Shown here: piece by piece, positions 1-12,384 of the stretch
Layout of the letters: each line of letters opens with the position of its first letter
How positions within the stretch are numbered: the first letter of the stretch is position 1
Assembly: GCF_021130785.1 (NCBI RefSeq)
Contig: NC_060214.1
Location: 4,925,001-4,989,000 of the forward strand
Length of the DNA stretch: 64,000 bases
Direction of reading: 5' to 3'
Source of the DNA: Homalodisca vitripennis
Lineage: Eukaryota; Arthropoda; Insecta; Hemiptera; Cicadellidae
Notes under the pieces: model-generated
Told to the model about the DNA's origin: nothing
Databases searched by the model: none
Seen by the model: only the letters and a program-made list of their open reading frames with translations
Translations under genes and position numbers: made by a program

Positions 1-131
1 TCGGAGACAGCAGCGGCTGAGTGAGGCTGCAGCTCCAGCTCTCCAGGTGCTGCAGACTCCAGATGTGGGTCAGAGTGAGGTGGTGGTGGGGGGGACTCCG
101 GAGACAGCAGTTGCACCTGAGCTAGAGAACG
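1..131 (+). CDS. Probable internal exon (partial at window edge), Ala/Pro/Gln-rich segment
   Basis: Only one + frame (first codon at position 2) stays open across this GC-rich stretch; the other two + frames stop within the first 25 bases. It encodes about 43 residues rich in Ala, Gln, Pro, Glu and Val and looks like an unstructured linker. It ends at a strong donor (G|GTGAGT, donor at 132), leaving one base of a split codon (phase 1). The same frame reaches a stop at 136-138, as expected for intron sequence. The next compatible acceptor I can see is near 53,973, which takes a phase-1 junction. Assignment to the same gene as the 53.9-61.5 kb exons is therefore inferred from phase and strand only. 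It could instead be the last visible exon of a different upstream gene. No family is recognised. Confidence 0.5.
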
Positions 132-2790
132 GTGAGTAGGCGAGGTGCGCCTGCGCGAGTGTCTGTGTACTTTCCTCTGGAATCTTCTCAACCTACTCCA
201 GCGGTAAGTTCCAGCAAGGTCGACCCTTGTTTGTATTTTGATCTTTAACACGACAGTGCCTCTTAACTGTTCTTCCAAGGTCAGCGTCTGTGTTGTACAT
301 CGAGTTTTGTACGTCTGGTTGTCCTGGAATGCGACTTTGTTTGAAATAAGTCTTCTGGTGATTTGTACCATTAAAGCGAAGTTTTAGAATGTTTGATACC
401 GAACGTAGAATTTCAGTATTTGACTGAACTGTCATTTTTACCTCTCAAACAAAGAAAATGTTATGCATAAGCAAGTTTATGCACAGAATATTAGATCAAG
501 ATTAGGATGGAATAAAGATTATATTAAACCGAAGTTTTATTAGTAACATTCAGTTGAGCATTCAGGAATCATGCGAGCAATGCGAATCTTACATGTAACC
601 AGAGGGGCGAAATAATGCCTAGGAATTAGTAACATTGTAAAAATATTATAACAGGACATTTATTCTTTAAATACAGAATTTTGTTTTACACTATACAGCT
701 AAACTGAATGCAGAATGCTATAGTATAATTGTAGTAAGTACAAGGCTTTCAAAGTATATTTAATATATTTATAAAATATGTTCCGGACCCTCCTTGAAAA
801 TTTAAGGAAATACTCTCTTGTTAGAGGATATTATAGGGGGGGGAGTAGATCCTCTTCGGATCATATACGAGATCCTGTACTCACAAGCTTTACAATAGCT
901 TCACTGTTTAAGAAGTTGTATTTGTAGTTATTTATAGCATGTATAGGCTAAAAGCTATATTGTTCTAATACGCTCTATTGGTATAAATTTTATGTTTCTT
1001 GTACTAAATGTTAATGGAAACCGGTTTTTTGTCTACCACATACTCATTCCTTTAACTGTTCATCAACTTTTCCTTATAGTCCTTTTGAATACAAACTCCT
1101 TTATCCAAAGTAAAAGACCGGTTTCATATCAATTAAATAAATGTGCATAAATCTTGCGGAAATATTTGTAATTTTCCAACAATACCGTAGTCATATAACT
1201 GGTATAATATGAAAGGTGTGATAATTTGTTTTTACCAAGCCTATATTATAGTTATATCGGGATATGCTCTCCTGGAAACATACAGAAATTATAGTAAAAT
1301 CATTGATTATGCTGGACAAATATAAATTGGGATCTTCATCATAGAAAGGTAAAATTTCACTGTAAAGAAACACTTTTTCATATAAACTAATTATTAAATA
1401 AAAACCTCTACTAAAAACGTACTAAAAGAACATATCATTTTTATTCATCATACTAGGGTTTAAAAAAGGGAAGGTTCTACGATAATTTTTGGAGAGGAAA
1501 GTTTGGCTTTGGAACAACAGTATTGTTCCCCTAATAAAATAGTTGAGATGTCAGATGAAGTTTCCTGTTATTCGCTAATTATTGTAAAGGCCAGTAGTAC
1601 ATAGATAAGTGTCTAAGGTTTTCAATCCTCAGGTCGATACAGTTAAGATTAAATTATATTCATAGACTTGAAACGGAGTTGTTTAATTGAGTAGATTGCT
1701 ATTAAATAATTAGCACGTTTACTGCCTCTTTAATAGGTGTAAATTTAAGATTAGCCATTTATCTAAGAATGCTTTGCACCTAATTAGGAATGTCTCCGCA
1801 TATACTTCTTTAAAAATTAAATATATGGACAGTGAAAAAGTGTGGAAATACATTGAGTAGTATAAAGTGAAACAATGAGGCAAACATATTTAGTACAATG
1901 CGGTAAGGTTAAAAGTTTCTCTCGTGAAAATTTCGGCAATGATGAAGTATAATGATATGAAAGAACCTCTTAGGTGTTATACATGACTGGAGTTTTAGAT
2001 CCTTACAATTTCGTGTAATTTATTTTTACACTGTCTAAAATTAAACATCGGTCTTAACCTAATGTTAAGCTAAGCCAAACACCAACCAACCAACATCCAA
2101 CCAATTTCCAAAACCAAACCAAAAAAAAAACACAACCACAAGTTATTTTGGGTTTTGGGAACCAATTTTTCTACTGACCCCTCCAAAACTCCGGTGAAAC
2201 TAGATATACGCAGGTAACTCTGTTCACTAAAGAAACATCACACAGCCAAATCAATAATAACGATGATCGACTGGATGTGGCACGTGGGCTGGAACATATG
2301 GACCTTGGAATATAAGGTGGAGTGATTGAGCGTGTATAAGAGAAAGTGGCCGACACTTATGTCGTAATGCCGTAATCTAGCTCAGCTGAGTATCCATGAG
2401 ATTCAGGTGATGAGGTTCTACCACGCTATCTTGGCCCCTGGTGGCTCGCCTTATTGGCTCGATCCAGTGATGATTGAAGAAGTGATTCGAGCACTTTTCA
2501 AGGGTAGAGAGTTGAAGATAGTATCATATATCAGTGAAGAAACAAAATCATGCAATGGCCTCATGATTTAGAGATCACAACGTGGTGTACTCTCCGTGGA
2601 TTTTGAAGCTCCTAACTGATTTAGATATAATTAGACTCGTATAAGTATATATTTTTACATTGATGTAACCGTGGCCTTAAAAGTCGACGTTAAGCTAGAT
2701 ATATTCAATTCTTAATTATGGCAATACCAGAGTAATTCCTAGCTAAAAATCATACATTTAGTTTTTCCTTGTGACATTTTATAAACAATT
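132..2790. other. AT-rich intronic sequence, no gene seen
   Basis: Low-complexity AT-rich DNA with only short chance reading frames and no coding-like composition. Around 2,080-2,150 there is a run of CCAAC/ACCAA-type simple sequence. I see no recognisable element. Confidence 0.6.
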
Positions 2791-2960
2791 CCTTACATAA
2801 TTTACTCATCTATAGAGATTGTCTCTATATATTGCTATATTGGTGTTGTACCGTAGTGCCAGAGACAAAAAAAAACCTTACGTAGTTTACTCATCTATAG
2901 AGATTGTCTCTATAGATCGCTATATTGGTGTTGTACCGTAGTATCGGAGGCAATGACAAT
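2791..2960. repeat. Two-copy tandem duplication, about 86 bp, with internal palindrome
   Basis: Two near-identical copies begin at 2,791 and 2,877 (CCTTACATAATTTACTC / CCTTACGTAGTTTACTC). Both carry the inverted repeat ATAGAGATTGTCTCTAT and the tail TTGGTGTTGTACCGTAG. They are separated by a short A-run. Confidence 0.8.
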
Positions 2961-3733
2961 GGCATGTGCAATCAGAGAGATGTATCGAAGACTTCTCGTG
3001 TTCGCTTGCGCTGTTCTGTTTAGATATTAAACCGATGTCAGTTTCCATTGTACTATTTGATAAATCATGAATAGATAAATCGATGTAAATTGTATAACAT
3101 GTGCACGTAATGACTGTTGTAACACCATTTCCTGTCCTCAGATGGTCTTTGAATCTTCTATGTATCCGTATAGTATATATATTTCAAGTTATCAAAAAGT
3201 ATATCATTATATATCATTAACGTTACTGAACCTCCACAACGAGCCAGACAGTGGTGTAGCAGCGAACTCGTATCTTATAAAACGTCTTCAGACACTCGGA
3301 ATGTACGCGTTCGCCGACACGGCTTGCTCGCCCAACGAATCGTGTTGAAAGCGATTATTAAATTAAGTTAAAACGAAAGGTGCGGGGCAAGACTGTATCG
3401 AGATGGCGTTCGACCTTTCAGCGCATCCCGGTCGTGAGCGAGCAGAATCGTCGAACCCGATTTATGACGAAACCCGGACGGGCTCCTCGGATCCTCGCGG
3501 ACGAAAATTGCTCCTCTTGTTGAACCGGGTTATGTACAGCCCGAAATGGATAGACGTTTTACTAAAAGTGATTTGAAATAAACGAGTACTCTGCTGTACT
3601 TCGCAACTAGTCAGTAATTACGTCTGATTTATGCTTGCATATGATTCACTCAGTGGCCACGCCCAAACAAATAGCTCTATAGATCTTTTCGTTCATAGCT
3701 TGACACTATAAATTAATTGTAGTCTCTCACCGG
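2961..3733. other. Spacer with a GC-richer patch, unassigned
   Basis: The stretch 3,350-3,545 is clearly more GC- and CpG-rich than its surroundings. It has no long open frame, and the short frame ending at 3,348 resembles nothing I know. It could be the remnant of a mobile element or a regulatory patch. The rest is AT-rich. Confidence 0.4.
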
Positions 3734-6700
3734 TAATTTTAACATCTTATTTACTGCGTTCTATCATTCTCTTCTGAGATTCCGTAAACTTCAGTCTTGC
3801 TGTAAGCTAGTTCTTTAGGCTTTAGTGGATCGCACCCTCTGCGGATATTTTAACATCTTATTTTATGCATTCTATTATTCTCTTCTGAGATTCCGTAAAC
3901 TTCAGTCTTGCTGCAAGCTACTTCTTTAGGCTTTAGTGGATTGCTCCCTCTGCGGTTATTTTAACATCTTATTTACTGCGCCCTATCATTCTCTTCTGAG
4001 ATTCCGTAAACTTCAGTCTTGCTGTAAGCTAGTTCTTTAGGCTTTAGTGGATCGCACCCTCTGCGGATATTTTAACATCTTATTTTATGCATTCTATTAT
4101 TCTCTTCTGAGATTCCGTAAACTTCAGTCTTGCTGTAAGCTAGTTCTTTAGGCTTTAGTGGATTGCACACTCTGCGGTTATTTTAACATCTTATTTACTG
4201 CGTTCTATCATTCTCTTCTGAGATTCCGTAAAATTCAGTCTTGCTGTAAGCTAGTTCTTTAGGCTTTAGTGGATTGCACACTCTGCGGTTATTTTAACAT
4301 CTTATTTACTGCGTTCTATCATTCTCTTCTGAGATTCCGTAAAGTTCAGTCTTGCTGTAAGCTAGTTCTTTAGGCTTTAGTGGATCGCACCCTCTGCGGA
4401 TATTTTAACATCTTATTTTATGCATTCTATTATTCTCTTCTGAGATTCCGTAAACTTCAGTCTTGCTGTAAGCTAGTTCTTTAGGCTTTAGTGGATCGCA
4501 CCCTCTGCGGATATTTTAACATCTTATTTTATGCATTCTATTATTCTCTTCTGAGATTCCGTAAACTTCAGTCTTGCTGTAAGCTAGTTCTTTAGGCTTT
4601 AGTGGATCGCACCCTCTGCGGATATTTTAACATCTTATTTTATGCATTCTATTATTCTCTTCTGAGATTCCGTAAACTTCAGTCTTGCTGTAAGCTAGTT
4701 CTTTAGGCTTTAGTGGATCGCACCCTCTGCGGATATTTTAACATCTTATTTTATGCATTCTATTATTCTCTTCTGAGATTCCGTAAACTTCAGTCTTGCT
4801 GTAAGCTAGTTCTTTAGGCTTTAGTGGATTGCACACTCTGCGGTTATTTTAACATCTTATTTACTGCGTTCTATCATTCTCTTCTGAGATTCCGTAAAAT
4901 TCAGTCTTGCTGTAAGCTAGTTCTTTAGGCTTTAGTGGATTGCACACTCTGCGGTTATTTTAACATCTTATTTACTGCGTTCTATCATTCTCTTCTGAGA
5001 TTCCGTAAAATTCAGTCTTGCTGTAAGCTAGTTCTTTAGGCTTTAGTGGATTGTACACTCTGCGGTTATTTTAACATCTTATTTACTGCATTCTATCATT
5101 CTCTTCTGAGATTCCGTAAAATTCAGTCTTGCTGTAAGCTAGTTCTTTAGGCTTTAGTGGATTGCACACTCTGCGGTTATTTTAACATCTTATTTACTGC
5201 GTTCTATCATTCTCTTCTGAGATTCCGTAAAATTCACTCTTGCTGTAAGCTAGTTCTTTAGGCTTTAGTGGATTGCACACTCTGCGGTTATTTTAACATC
5301 TTATTTACTGCGTTCTATCATTCTCTTCTGAGATTCCGTAAAATTCAGTCTTGCTGTAAGCTAGTTCTTTAGGCTTTAGTGGATTGCACACTCTGCGGTT
5401 ATTTTAACATCTTATTTACTGCGTTCTATCATTCTCTTCTGAGATTCCGTAAAATTCAGTCTTGCTGTAAGCTAGTTCTTTAGGCTTTAGTGGATTGCAC
5501 ACTCTGCGGTTATTTTAACATCTTATTTACTGCGTTCTATCATTCTCTTCTGAGATTCCGTAAAATTCAGTCTTGCTGTAAGCTAGTTCTTTAGGCTTTA
5601 GTGGATTGCACACTCTGCGGTTATTTTAACATCTTATTTACTGCATTCTATCATTCTCTTCTGAGATTCCGTAAACTTCAGTCTTGCTGTAAGCTAGTTC
5701 TTTAGGCTTTAGTGGATCGCACCCTCTGCGGATATTTTAACATCTTATTTTATGCATTCTATTATTCTCTTCTGAGATTCCGTAAACTTCAGTCTTGCTG
5801 CAAGCTAGTTCTTTAGGCTTTAGTGGATTGCTCCCTCTGCGGTTATTTTAACATCTTATTTACTGCGCCCTATCATTCTCTTCTGAGATTCCGTAAACTT
5901 CAGTCTTGCTGTAAGCTAGTTCTTTAGGCTTTAGTGGATCGCACCCTCTGCGGATATTTTAACATCTTATTTTATGCATTCTATTATTCTCTTCTGAGAT
6001 TCCGTAAACTTCAGTCTTGCTGTAAGCTAGTTCTTTAGGCTTTAGTGGATCGCACCCTCTGCGGATATTTTAACATCTTATTTTATGCATTCTATTATTC
6101 TCTTCTGAGATTCCGTAAACTTCAGTCTTGCTGTAAGCTAGTTCTTTAGGCTTTAGTGGATCGCACCCTCTGCGGATATTTTAACATCTTATTTTATGCA
6201 TTCTATTATTCTCTTCTGAGATTCCGTAAACTTCAGTCTTGCTGTAAGCTAGTTCTTTAGGCTTTAGTGGATCGCACCCTCTGCGGATATTTTAACATCT
6301 TATTTTATGCATTCTATTATTCTCTTCTGAGATTCCGTAAACTTCAGTCTTGCTGTAAGCTAGTTCTTTAGGCTTTAGTGGATCGCACCCTCTGCGGATA
6401 TTTTAACATCTTATTTTATGCATTCTATTATTCTCTTCTGAGATTCCGTAAACTTCAGTCTTGCTGTAAGCTAGTTCTTTAGGCTTTAGTGGATTGCACA
6501 CTCTGCGGTTATTTTAACATCTTATTTACTGCGTTCTATCATTCTCTTCTGAGATTCCGTAAAATTCAGTCTTGCTGTAAGCTAGTTCTTTAGGCTTTAG
6601 TGGATTGCACACTCTGCGGTTATTTTAACATCTTATTTACTGCGTTCTATCATTCTCTTCTGAGATTCCGTAAAATTCAGTCTTGCTGTAAGCTAGTTCT

Positions 6701-7614
6701 TTAGGCTTTAGTGGATTGCACACTCTGCGGTTATTTTAACATCTTATTTACTGCATTCTATCATTCTCTTCTGAGATTCCGTAAAATTCAGTCTTGCTGT
6801 AAGCTAGTTCTTTAGGCTTTAGTGGATTGCACACTCTGCGGTTATTTTAACATCTTATTTACTGCGTTCTATCATTCTCTTCTGAGATTCCGTAAAATTC
6901 AGTCTTGCTGTAAGCTAGTTCTTTAGGCTTTAGTGGATTGCACACTCTGCGGTTATTTTAACATCTTATTTACTGCGTTCTATCATTCTCTTCTGAGATT
7001 CCGTAAAATTCAGTCTTGCTGTAAGCTAGTTCTTTAGGCTTTAGTGGATTGCACACTCTGCGGTTATTTTAACATCTTATTTACTGCATTCTATCATTCT
7101 CTTCTGAGATTCCGTAAAATTCAGTCTTGCTGTAAGCTAGTTCTTTAGGCTTTAGTGGATTGCACACTCTGCGGTTATTTTAACATCTTATTTACTGCAT
7201 TCTATCATTCTCTTCTGAGATTCCGTAAACTTCAGTCTTGCTGTAAGCTAGTTCTTTAGGCTTTAGTGGATTGCACACTCTGCGGTTATTTTAACATCTT
7301 ATTTACTGCGTTCTATCATTCTCTTCTGAGATTCCGTAAAATTCAGTCTTGCTGTAAGCTAGTTCTTTAGGCTTTAGTGGATTGCTCCTTCTGAGATTAT
7401 TTTAACATCTTATTTACTGCGTTCTAGCATTCTCTTCTGAGATTTCGTAAACTTCAGTCTTGCTGTAAGCTAGTTCTTTAGGCTTTAGTGGATCGCACCC
7501 TCTGCGGTTATTTTAACATTTATTTAATGCGTTCTATCATTCTCTTCTGAGATTCCGTAAACTTCGGTCTTGCTGTAAGCTAGTTCTTTAGGCTTTAGTT
7601 GATTGCTCCTTCTG
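3734..7614. repeat. Large minisatellite, 111 bp unit, about 35 copies
   Basis: Head-to-tail 111 bp units (for example, the GCGG box at 6,061, 6,172 and 6,283). Two main variants are mixed in blocks. One has TTTTATGCATTCTATTATTC with ...GGATCGCACCCTCTGCGGAT. The other has TTTACTGCGTTCTATCATTC with ...GGATTGCACACTCTGCGGTT. A rare double marker (CTGCAAGCT followed by GCGCCC) occurs twice, at 3,979 and 5,865. That is 1,886 bp or 17 units apart, which indicates a block duplication. The last two or three copies (from about 7,380) are the most diverged, as is usual at array edges. No long reading frame crosses the array. Confidence 0.97.
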
Positions 7615-7619
7615 TATTG

Positions 7620-7905
7620 TATTACGCAGTATCGTAATAGTGAGTCATTTCACTTGTTGTCTCTGAACTGCGGTAACCTGCACGCAGTATCGTGATAGTG
7701 GGGCATTGCGCCCGTTGTCTCTGAACTGCGGTACCCTGCACGCAGTATCGTAATAGTGGGGCATTCCACTCGTTGTTTCTGAACTGCGGTACCCTGCACG
7801 CAGTATCGTAATAGTGGGGCATTGCACCCGTTGTCTCTGAACTGCGGTACCCCTGCACGCAGTATCGTAATAGTGGGGCATCAAACTCTTTGCCTCTGAA
7901 CTGCG
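7620..7905. repeat. Minisatellite, about 59 bp unit, 5 copies
   Basis: Repeated box CACGCAGTATCGTAATAGTG at about 7,624, 7,682, 7,741, 7,799 and 7,857. It starts directly after the 111 bp array but its unit is unrelated. Long antisense frames here are by-products of the repetition. Confidence 0.93.
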
Positions 7906-7957
7906 CATCAATCACCTGTGATCGTTTGCAGAACATTTATTATCCCCAATTAATGTC

Positions 7958-8214
7958 CAACTGTAGCCTACTTAATTTTTATGTTTTATAAAACTGCTCA
8001 GATTTACGTACAAAAACGCGGGTTTTTTAGAAAAACTGAAAATAATTCATTTCAGACCTAATATTTGGAGTTAGACTTTTTTATAACCGCCATTGCATCA
8101 CATTTACATTGCATTATAACCCAAAAAATTTTGTCACACCAAAAGCCACTCACCCTGTATACGTTGCGTTATTGTCTGAGCAGTTTTATAAAACATAAAA
8201 ATTAAGTACAGTTG
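7958..8214. repeat. Near-perfect inverted repeat (foldback) enclosing a 178 bp dispersed repeat copy
   Basis: The left arm 7,958-8,002 and right arm 8,175-8,214 are exact reverse complements over about 40 bp, except for a 5 bp insertion (GCCTA) at 7,966-7,970 in the left arm. The spacer is a copy of the sequence at 8,563-8,740. The arrangement resembles a foldback/MITE element or an inversion-duplication scar. Confidence 0.85.
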
Positions 8215-8370
8215 TTATTAAATTGTGTTAATCTTTTTGTAGCTTGCATGTTTTTTAATACTCAAACCAATAAAAGTAGGTAACCGAATACTTAACTATG
8301 GTCATATGGCATACCATTTTAAAGCCTATTACATGGCAAAGTTTGTAATATCACTTGACACATTCTTGTG

Positions 8371-8725
8371 TACAGGGTGTGGTAAAAAGATGGGGTTCAA
8401 TGATATTTCAGTTTTTCTGAAACTTAGCAACTTTGCCATTTAAATCGATCTGAAGCATAATTTTCTTTTCTTACCGTTTGAACCAATACATTTTTCAAAT
8501 CTAAAATTAACGGAGAATCTAAAAATTGTGTTTTTTGCTCACATATACGTTGATGAGAAATATCAGATTTACGTACAAAAACACGGGTTTTTTAGAAAAA
8601 CTGAAAATAATTCATTTCAGACCTAATATTTGGAGTTAGACTTTTTTATAACCGCCATTGTATCACATTTACATTGCATTATAACCCAAAAAATTTTGTC
8701 ACACCAAAAGCCACTCACCCTGTAT
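8371..8725. mobile_element. Short non-autonomous element with TACAGGGTG / CACCCTGTA ends
   Basis: The left end TACAGGGTGTGG (8,371) and right end CCACTCACCCTGTA (ending 8,724) form short terminal inverted repeats next to TA, giving an element of about 355 bp with no coding capacity. Its right half (8,563-8,740) is duplicated almost exactly at 7,998-8,175, with only two differences noticed over 178 bp. The class is uncertain; the ends fit a MITE-like DNA element. Confidence 0.55.
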
Positions 8726-8740
8726 ACGTTGCGTTATTGT

Positions 8741-9045
8741 ATAGTAACCTTTGTAGTTATTATTTACTGAAAAATAAACAAGTGGAAACTCTAGATCTTG
8801 AATATAACATGAAATTGCAACTGTTCTAACCTTTACATACCTTATTGTTATGCGATAGTGTAATCCTTTGAAATCTTAACTGTAAGAGACCGCAGGAAAA
8901 TGGAATAGGTTGCTATCAATATTTATCTATTTATTTCCACTTGTTCAGGTACTGCTAGGAAGGTTCGTTTGAGGATTGATTGCTATCACCTTGCTCGGTG
9001 GTTAACGCACTATTTCCTCACGCAATATTCTGTTATGAAGCGAGA
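8741..9045. other. AT-rich spacer
   Basis: Unique AT-rich sequence between the 8.4-8.7 kb element and the 133/126 bp array. Nothing recognised. Confidence 0.5.
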
Positions 9046-11085
9046 AAATACGCACGGCCAGGCAGACGTCACTGGCCTTGACCAAGCAGGAAGCCGACTC
9101 TCCAGGGACAATGCGTAAAGATCAAACCTCTTCAGGTAACCTCTTCAGCGTGACAAAATCTTCTACTGCGGTTCTGAATGATACGCACAGCAAGGAAGAG
9201 GTCACTGGCCTTGACCAAGCAGGAAGCCGACTCTTCAAGGACAATGCGTAAAGATCAAACCTCTTCAGGTAACCTCTTCAGCGTGTCAACATCTTCTACT
9301 GCGGTTCTGAATGATACGCACAGCAAGGAAGAGGTCACTGGCCTTGACTAAGCAGGAAGCCGACTCTTCAAGGACAATGCGTAAAGATCAAACCTCTTCA
9401 GGTAACCTCTTCAGCGTGTCAACATCTTCTACTGCGGTTCTGAATGATACGCACAGCAAGGAAGAGGTCACTGGCCTTGACCAAGCAGGAAGCCGACTCT
9501 TCAAGGACAATGCTAAAGATGAAACCTCTTCAGTTCCAGCATGTCAACAACTTCTACTGCGCTTCTGTATAATACGCACGGCAAGGCAGACGTCACTGGC
9601 CTTGACCACCAAGCAGGAAGCCGAATCTCCAAGGACAATGAGTAGAGATCAAACCTCTTCAGGTCCAGCATGTCAACATCTTTTACTGCGGTTCTGTACA
9701 ATACGCACAGCAAGGCAGACGTCAGCGGCCTTGACCAAGCAGGAAGCGGACTCTCCAGGGACAATGAGTAAAAATCAAACCTCTTCAGGTCCAGCATGTC
9801 AACATCTTCTACTGCGGTTCTGTACAATACGCATAGCAAGGCAGACGTCACTGGCCTTGATCAAGCAGGAAGCCGACTCTTCAGGGACAATGCGTAAAGA
9901 GCAAACCTCTTCAGGTCCAGCATGTCAACATCTTCTACTGCGGTTCTGTACAATACGCACAGCAAGGCAGACGTCGCTGGCCTTGACCAAGCAGGAAGCC
10001 GACTCTTCAGGGATAATGAGTTAAGATCTAACCTCTTCAGGTCCAGCATGTTAACATCTTCTACTGCGGTTCTGTACAAAACAAACAGCAAGGCTGACGT
10101 CACTGGCCTTGACCAAGCAGGAAGCCGACTCTTCAGGGATAATGAGTTAAGATCTAACCTCTTCAGGTCCAGCATGTCAACATCTTCTACTGCGGTTCTG
10201 TACAATACGCATAGCAAGGCAGACGTCACTGGTCTTGACCAAGCAGGAAGCCGACTCTTCAGGGATAATGAGTTAAGATCTAACCTCTTCAGGTCCAGCA
10301 TGTTAACATCTTCTACTGCGGTTCTGTACAATACGCACAGCAAGGCAGACATCAGCGGCCTTGACCAAGCAGGAAGCCGACTCTCCAGGGACAATGCGTA
10401 AAGATCAAACCTCTTCAGGTCCAGCATGTCAACATCTTCTACTGCGGTTCTGTACAATACGCACAGCAAGGCAGACGTCACTGGCCTTGACCAAGCAGGA
10501 AGCCGACTCTTCAGGGATAATGAGTTAAGATCTAACCTCTTCAGGTCCAGCATGTTAACATCTTCTACTGCGGTTCTGTACAAAACACACAGCAAGGCTG
10601 ACGTCACTGGCCTTGACCAAGCAGGAAGCCGACTCTTCAGGGATAATGAGTTAAGATCTAACCTCTTCAGGTCCAGCATGTCAACATCTTCTACTGCGGT
10701 TCTGTACAATACGCATAGCAAGGCAGACGTCACTGGTCTTGACCAAGCAGGAAGCCGACTCTTAAGGGATAATGAGTTAAGATCTAACCTCTTCAGGTCC
10801 AGCATGTTAACATCTTCTACTGCGGTTCTGTACAAAACACACAGCAAGGCTGACGTCACTGGCCTTGATCAAGCAGGAAGCCGACTCTCCAGGGACAATG
10901 ACTAGAGAAGAATCCTCTTCAGGTCCAGCATGTCAACATCTTCTACTGCGGTTCTGTACAAAACACACAGCAAGGCAGACGTCACTGGCCTTGACCAAGC
11001 AGGAAGGCGACTCTTCAGGGACAATGAGTTAAGATCTAACCTCTTCAGGTCCAACATGTCAACATCTTCTATTGCTGTTTTATAC
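9046..11085. repeat. Minisatellite, 133 bp units on the left and 126 bp units on the right, about 16 copies
   Basis: The marker GACCAAGCAGGAAGCCGACT recurs at 9,080, 9,213, 9,346 and 9,479 (133 bp spacing), then at 9,985, 10,111 and 10,237 (126 bp spacing). The length difference comes from AGGTAACCTCTTCAGCGTG versus AGGTCCAGCATG just before TCAACATCTTCTAC. Because 126 is divisible by three, the right part stays open in frame on both strands: a 42-residue repeat peptide of up to 332 codons on the - strand, and 159-codon pieces on the + strand. I see no initiation context, splice support or domain, so I treat these frames as a by-product. Confidence 0.95.
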
Positions 11086-12384
11086 ACAGATGTCCAGCGA
11101 CCGTATCAGTGCATTTGCTTCAAATTTTTCTCGACCCGCCATTAGCCGCAGCTTAATGGCCCTTTACAAGCTTAATTTTTGTGCGGCAATCAAAACATCT
11201 TAAACTTTTGCCCATTATGAATATAGACTATTACAGACTGTTTTGGAAATATCCAACAGAAGACTGCTTATTTAATAAAATAAAATGAGCGATCATATCT
11301 ATTAGTAAAACTCATAAAATGTACTGATATTACCGAATATTCGAAAATAAACTACATTTAAAAGAGAAATAAATAATTTTCGAATCTTTGCTATTATTTA
11401 GTTAATGTGGTTCGATTTTTATTTTAGGGAATGGTTTTAGACAAGCTAGTAGTTTAATAAGAATCTGTTCAAAATCCCTGTCTTGTGCGTATGCCAACTA
11501 CTGCGTTTAGCCCGTATTAATACTAACAATTTCCATGCGTCAGTCATATATGTGGTACTATAATGAAGGATAGATTGTTCCTTTGTATCACATAACACGG
11601 ACATTTAAAAAAAACACTTTCCGTTTCAAAAATACAATTTTTCCCATAAATAAAAATGCAATAAGTACACCATAAGTCTACAAAGTACATAGAGATACTA
11701 AATACTCTTCTGATGTTACTTAATTAAACTATCAAGCTAGTAATTCAAAGCGTACTAGATAAATATTTATAAATCTCAATACATGTAATCCGAACTGAAA
11801 TGGTCCCCCATATCTGTAATAGGAATTTGGACATTTTCTATCTTTATATGTTACAAAATGCGCAACACTTTGTAACAAGGATATATAACAAGGTGATCTA
11901 CGTTTTGTAACTTGTAACGATTACAAATGTCCAAAATCCTATTATCCTTCTAAAATTTACAATTTCAATAACAAAATGTAAACAAATAATATCTACCATG
12001 ATGTAAGCAAGAGAAATATTCAGTTCCTTACAAATATTCACCAGACTTACAAAGAAGAAATGGCACTAGCTGGTCGGTCGTAGACTTACCGAAAGTAAAT
12101 ATCCAGACAGTGAATTAGCGGCTCAGTATAACGATGCAGTGAGCATAAGTTGTACGCTCGTAAAGTACGCTCGCAGCTTGCCGGCGTAATTTGGCCGAAT
12201 CTATTACAAACCTCCATTACAGGCAATCTATGGCCGGACTTTATCGGAGGCTCTGTGGGAGACAGACACGTCCACTGGCTTCATCTTTGATAGCAAGCAG
12301 CATTGTGAAGGTGAAATAATATAATCACAGCAAATGGAATTATGTAATTATTTTGTAATCTTAACTCTTGCCATAATTCTTGAA
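11086..12384. other. AT-rich spacer
   Basis: AT-rich, no coding-like frame. It contains short imperfect inverted stretches around 11,860-11,940 (TTTGTAAC / GTTACAAA motifs). No known element recognised. Confidence 0.5.

Noticed and set aside
3734..7614. CRISPR array or bacterial repeat
   Set aside because: Units are directly contiguous with no unique spacers, and the context is eukaryotic.
9861..10859. Long - strand open frame of 332 codons as a gene
   Set aside because: It lies wholly in the 126 bp tandem array, the opposite strand is also open, and no start context or domain is seen; the frame follows from the unit being a multiple of three.
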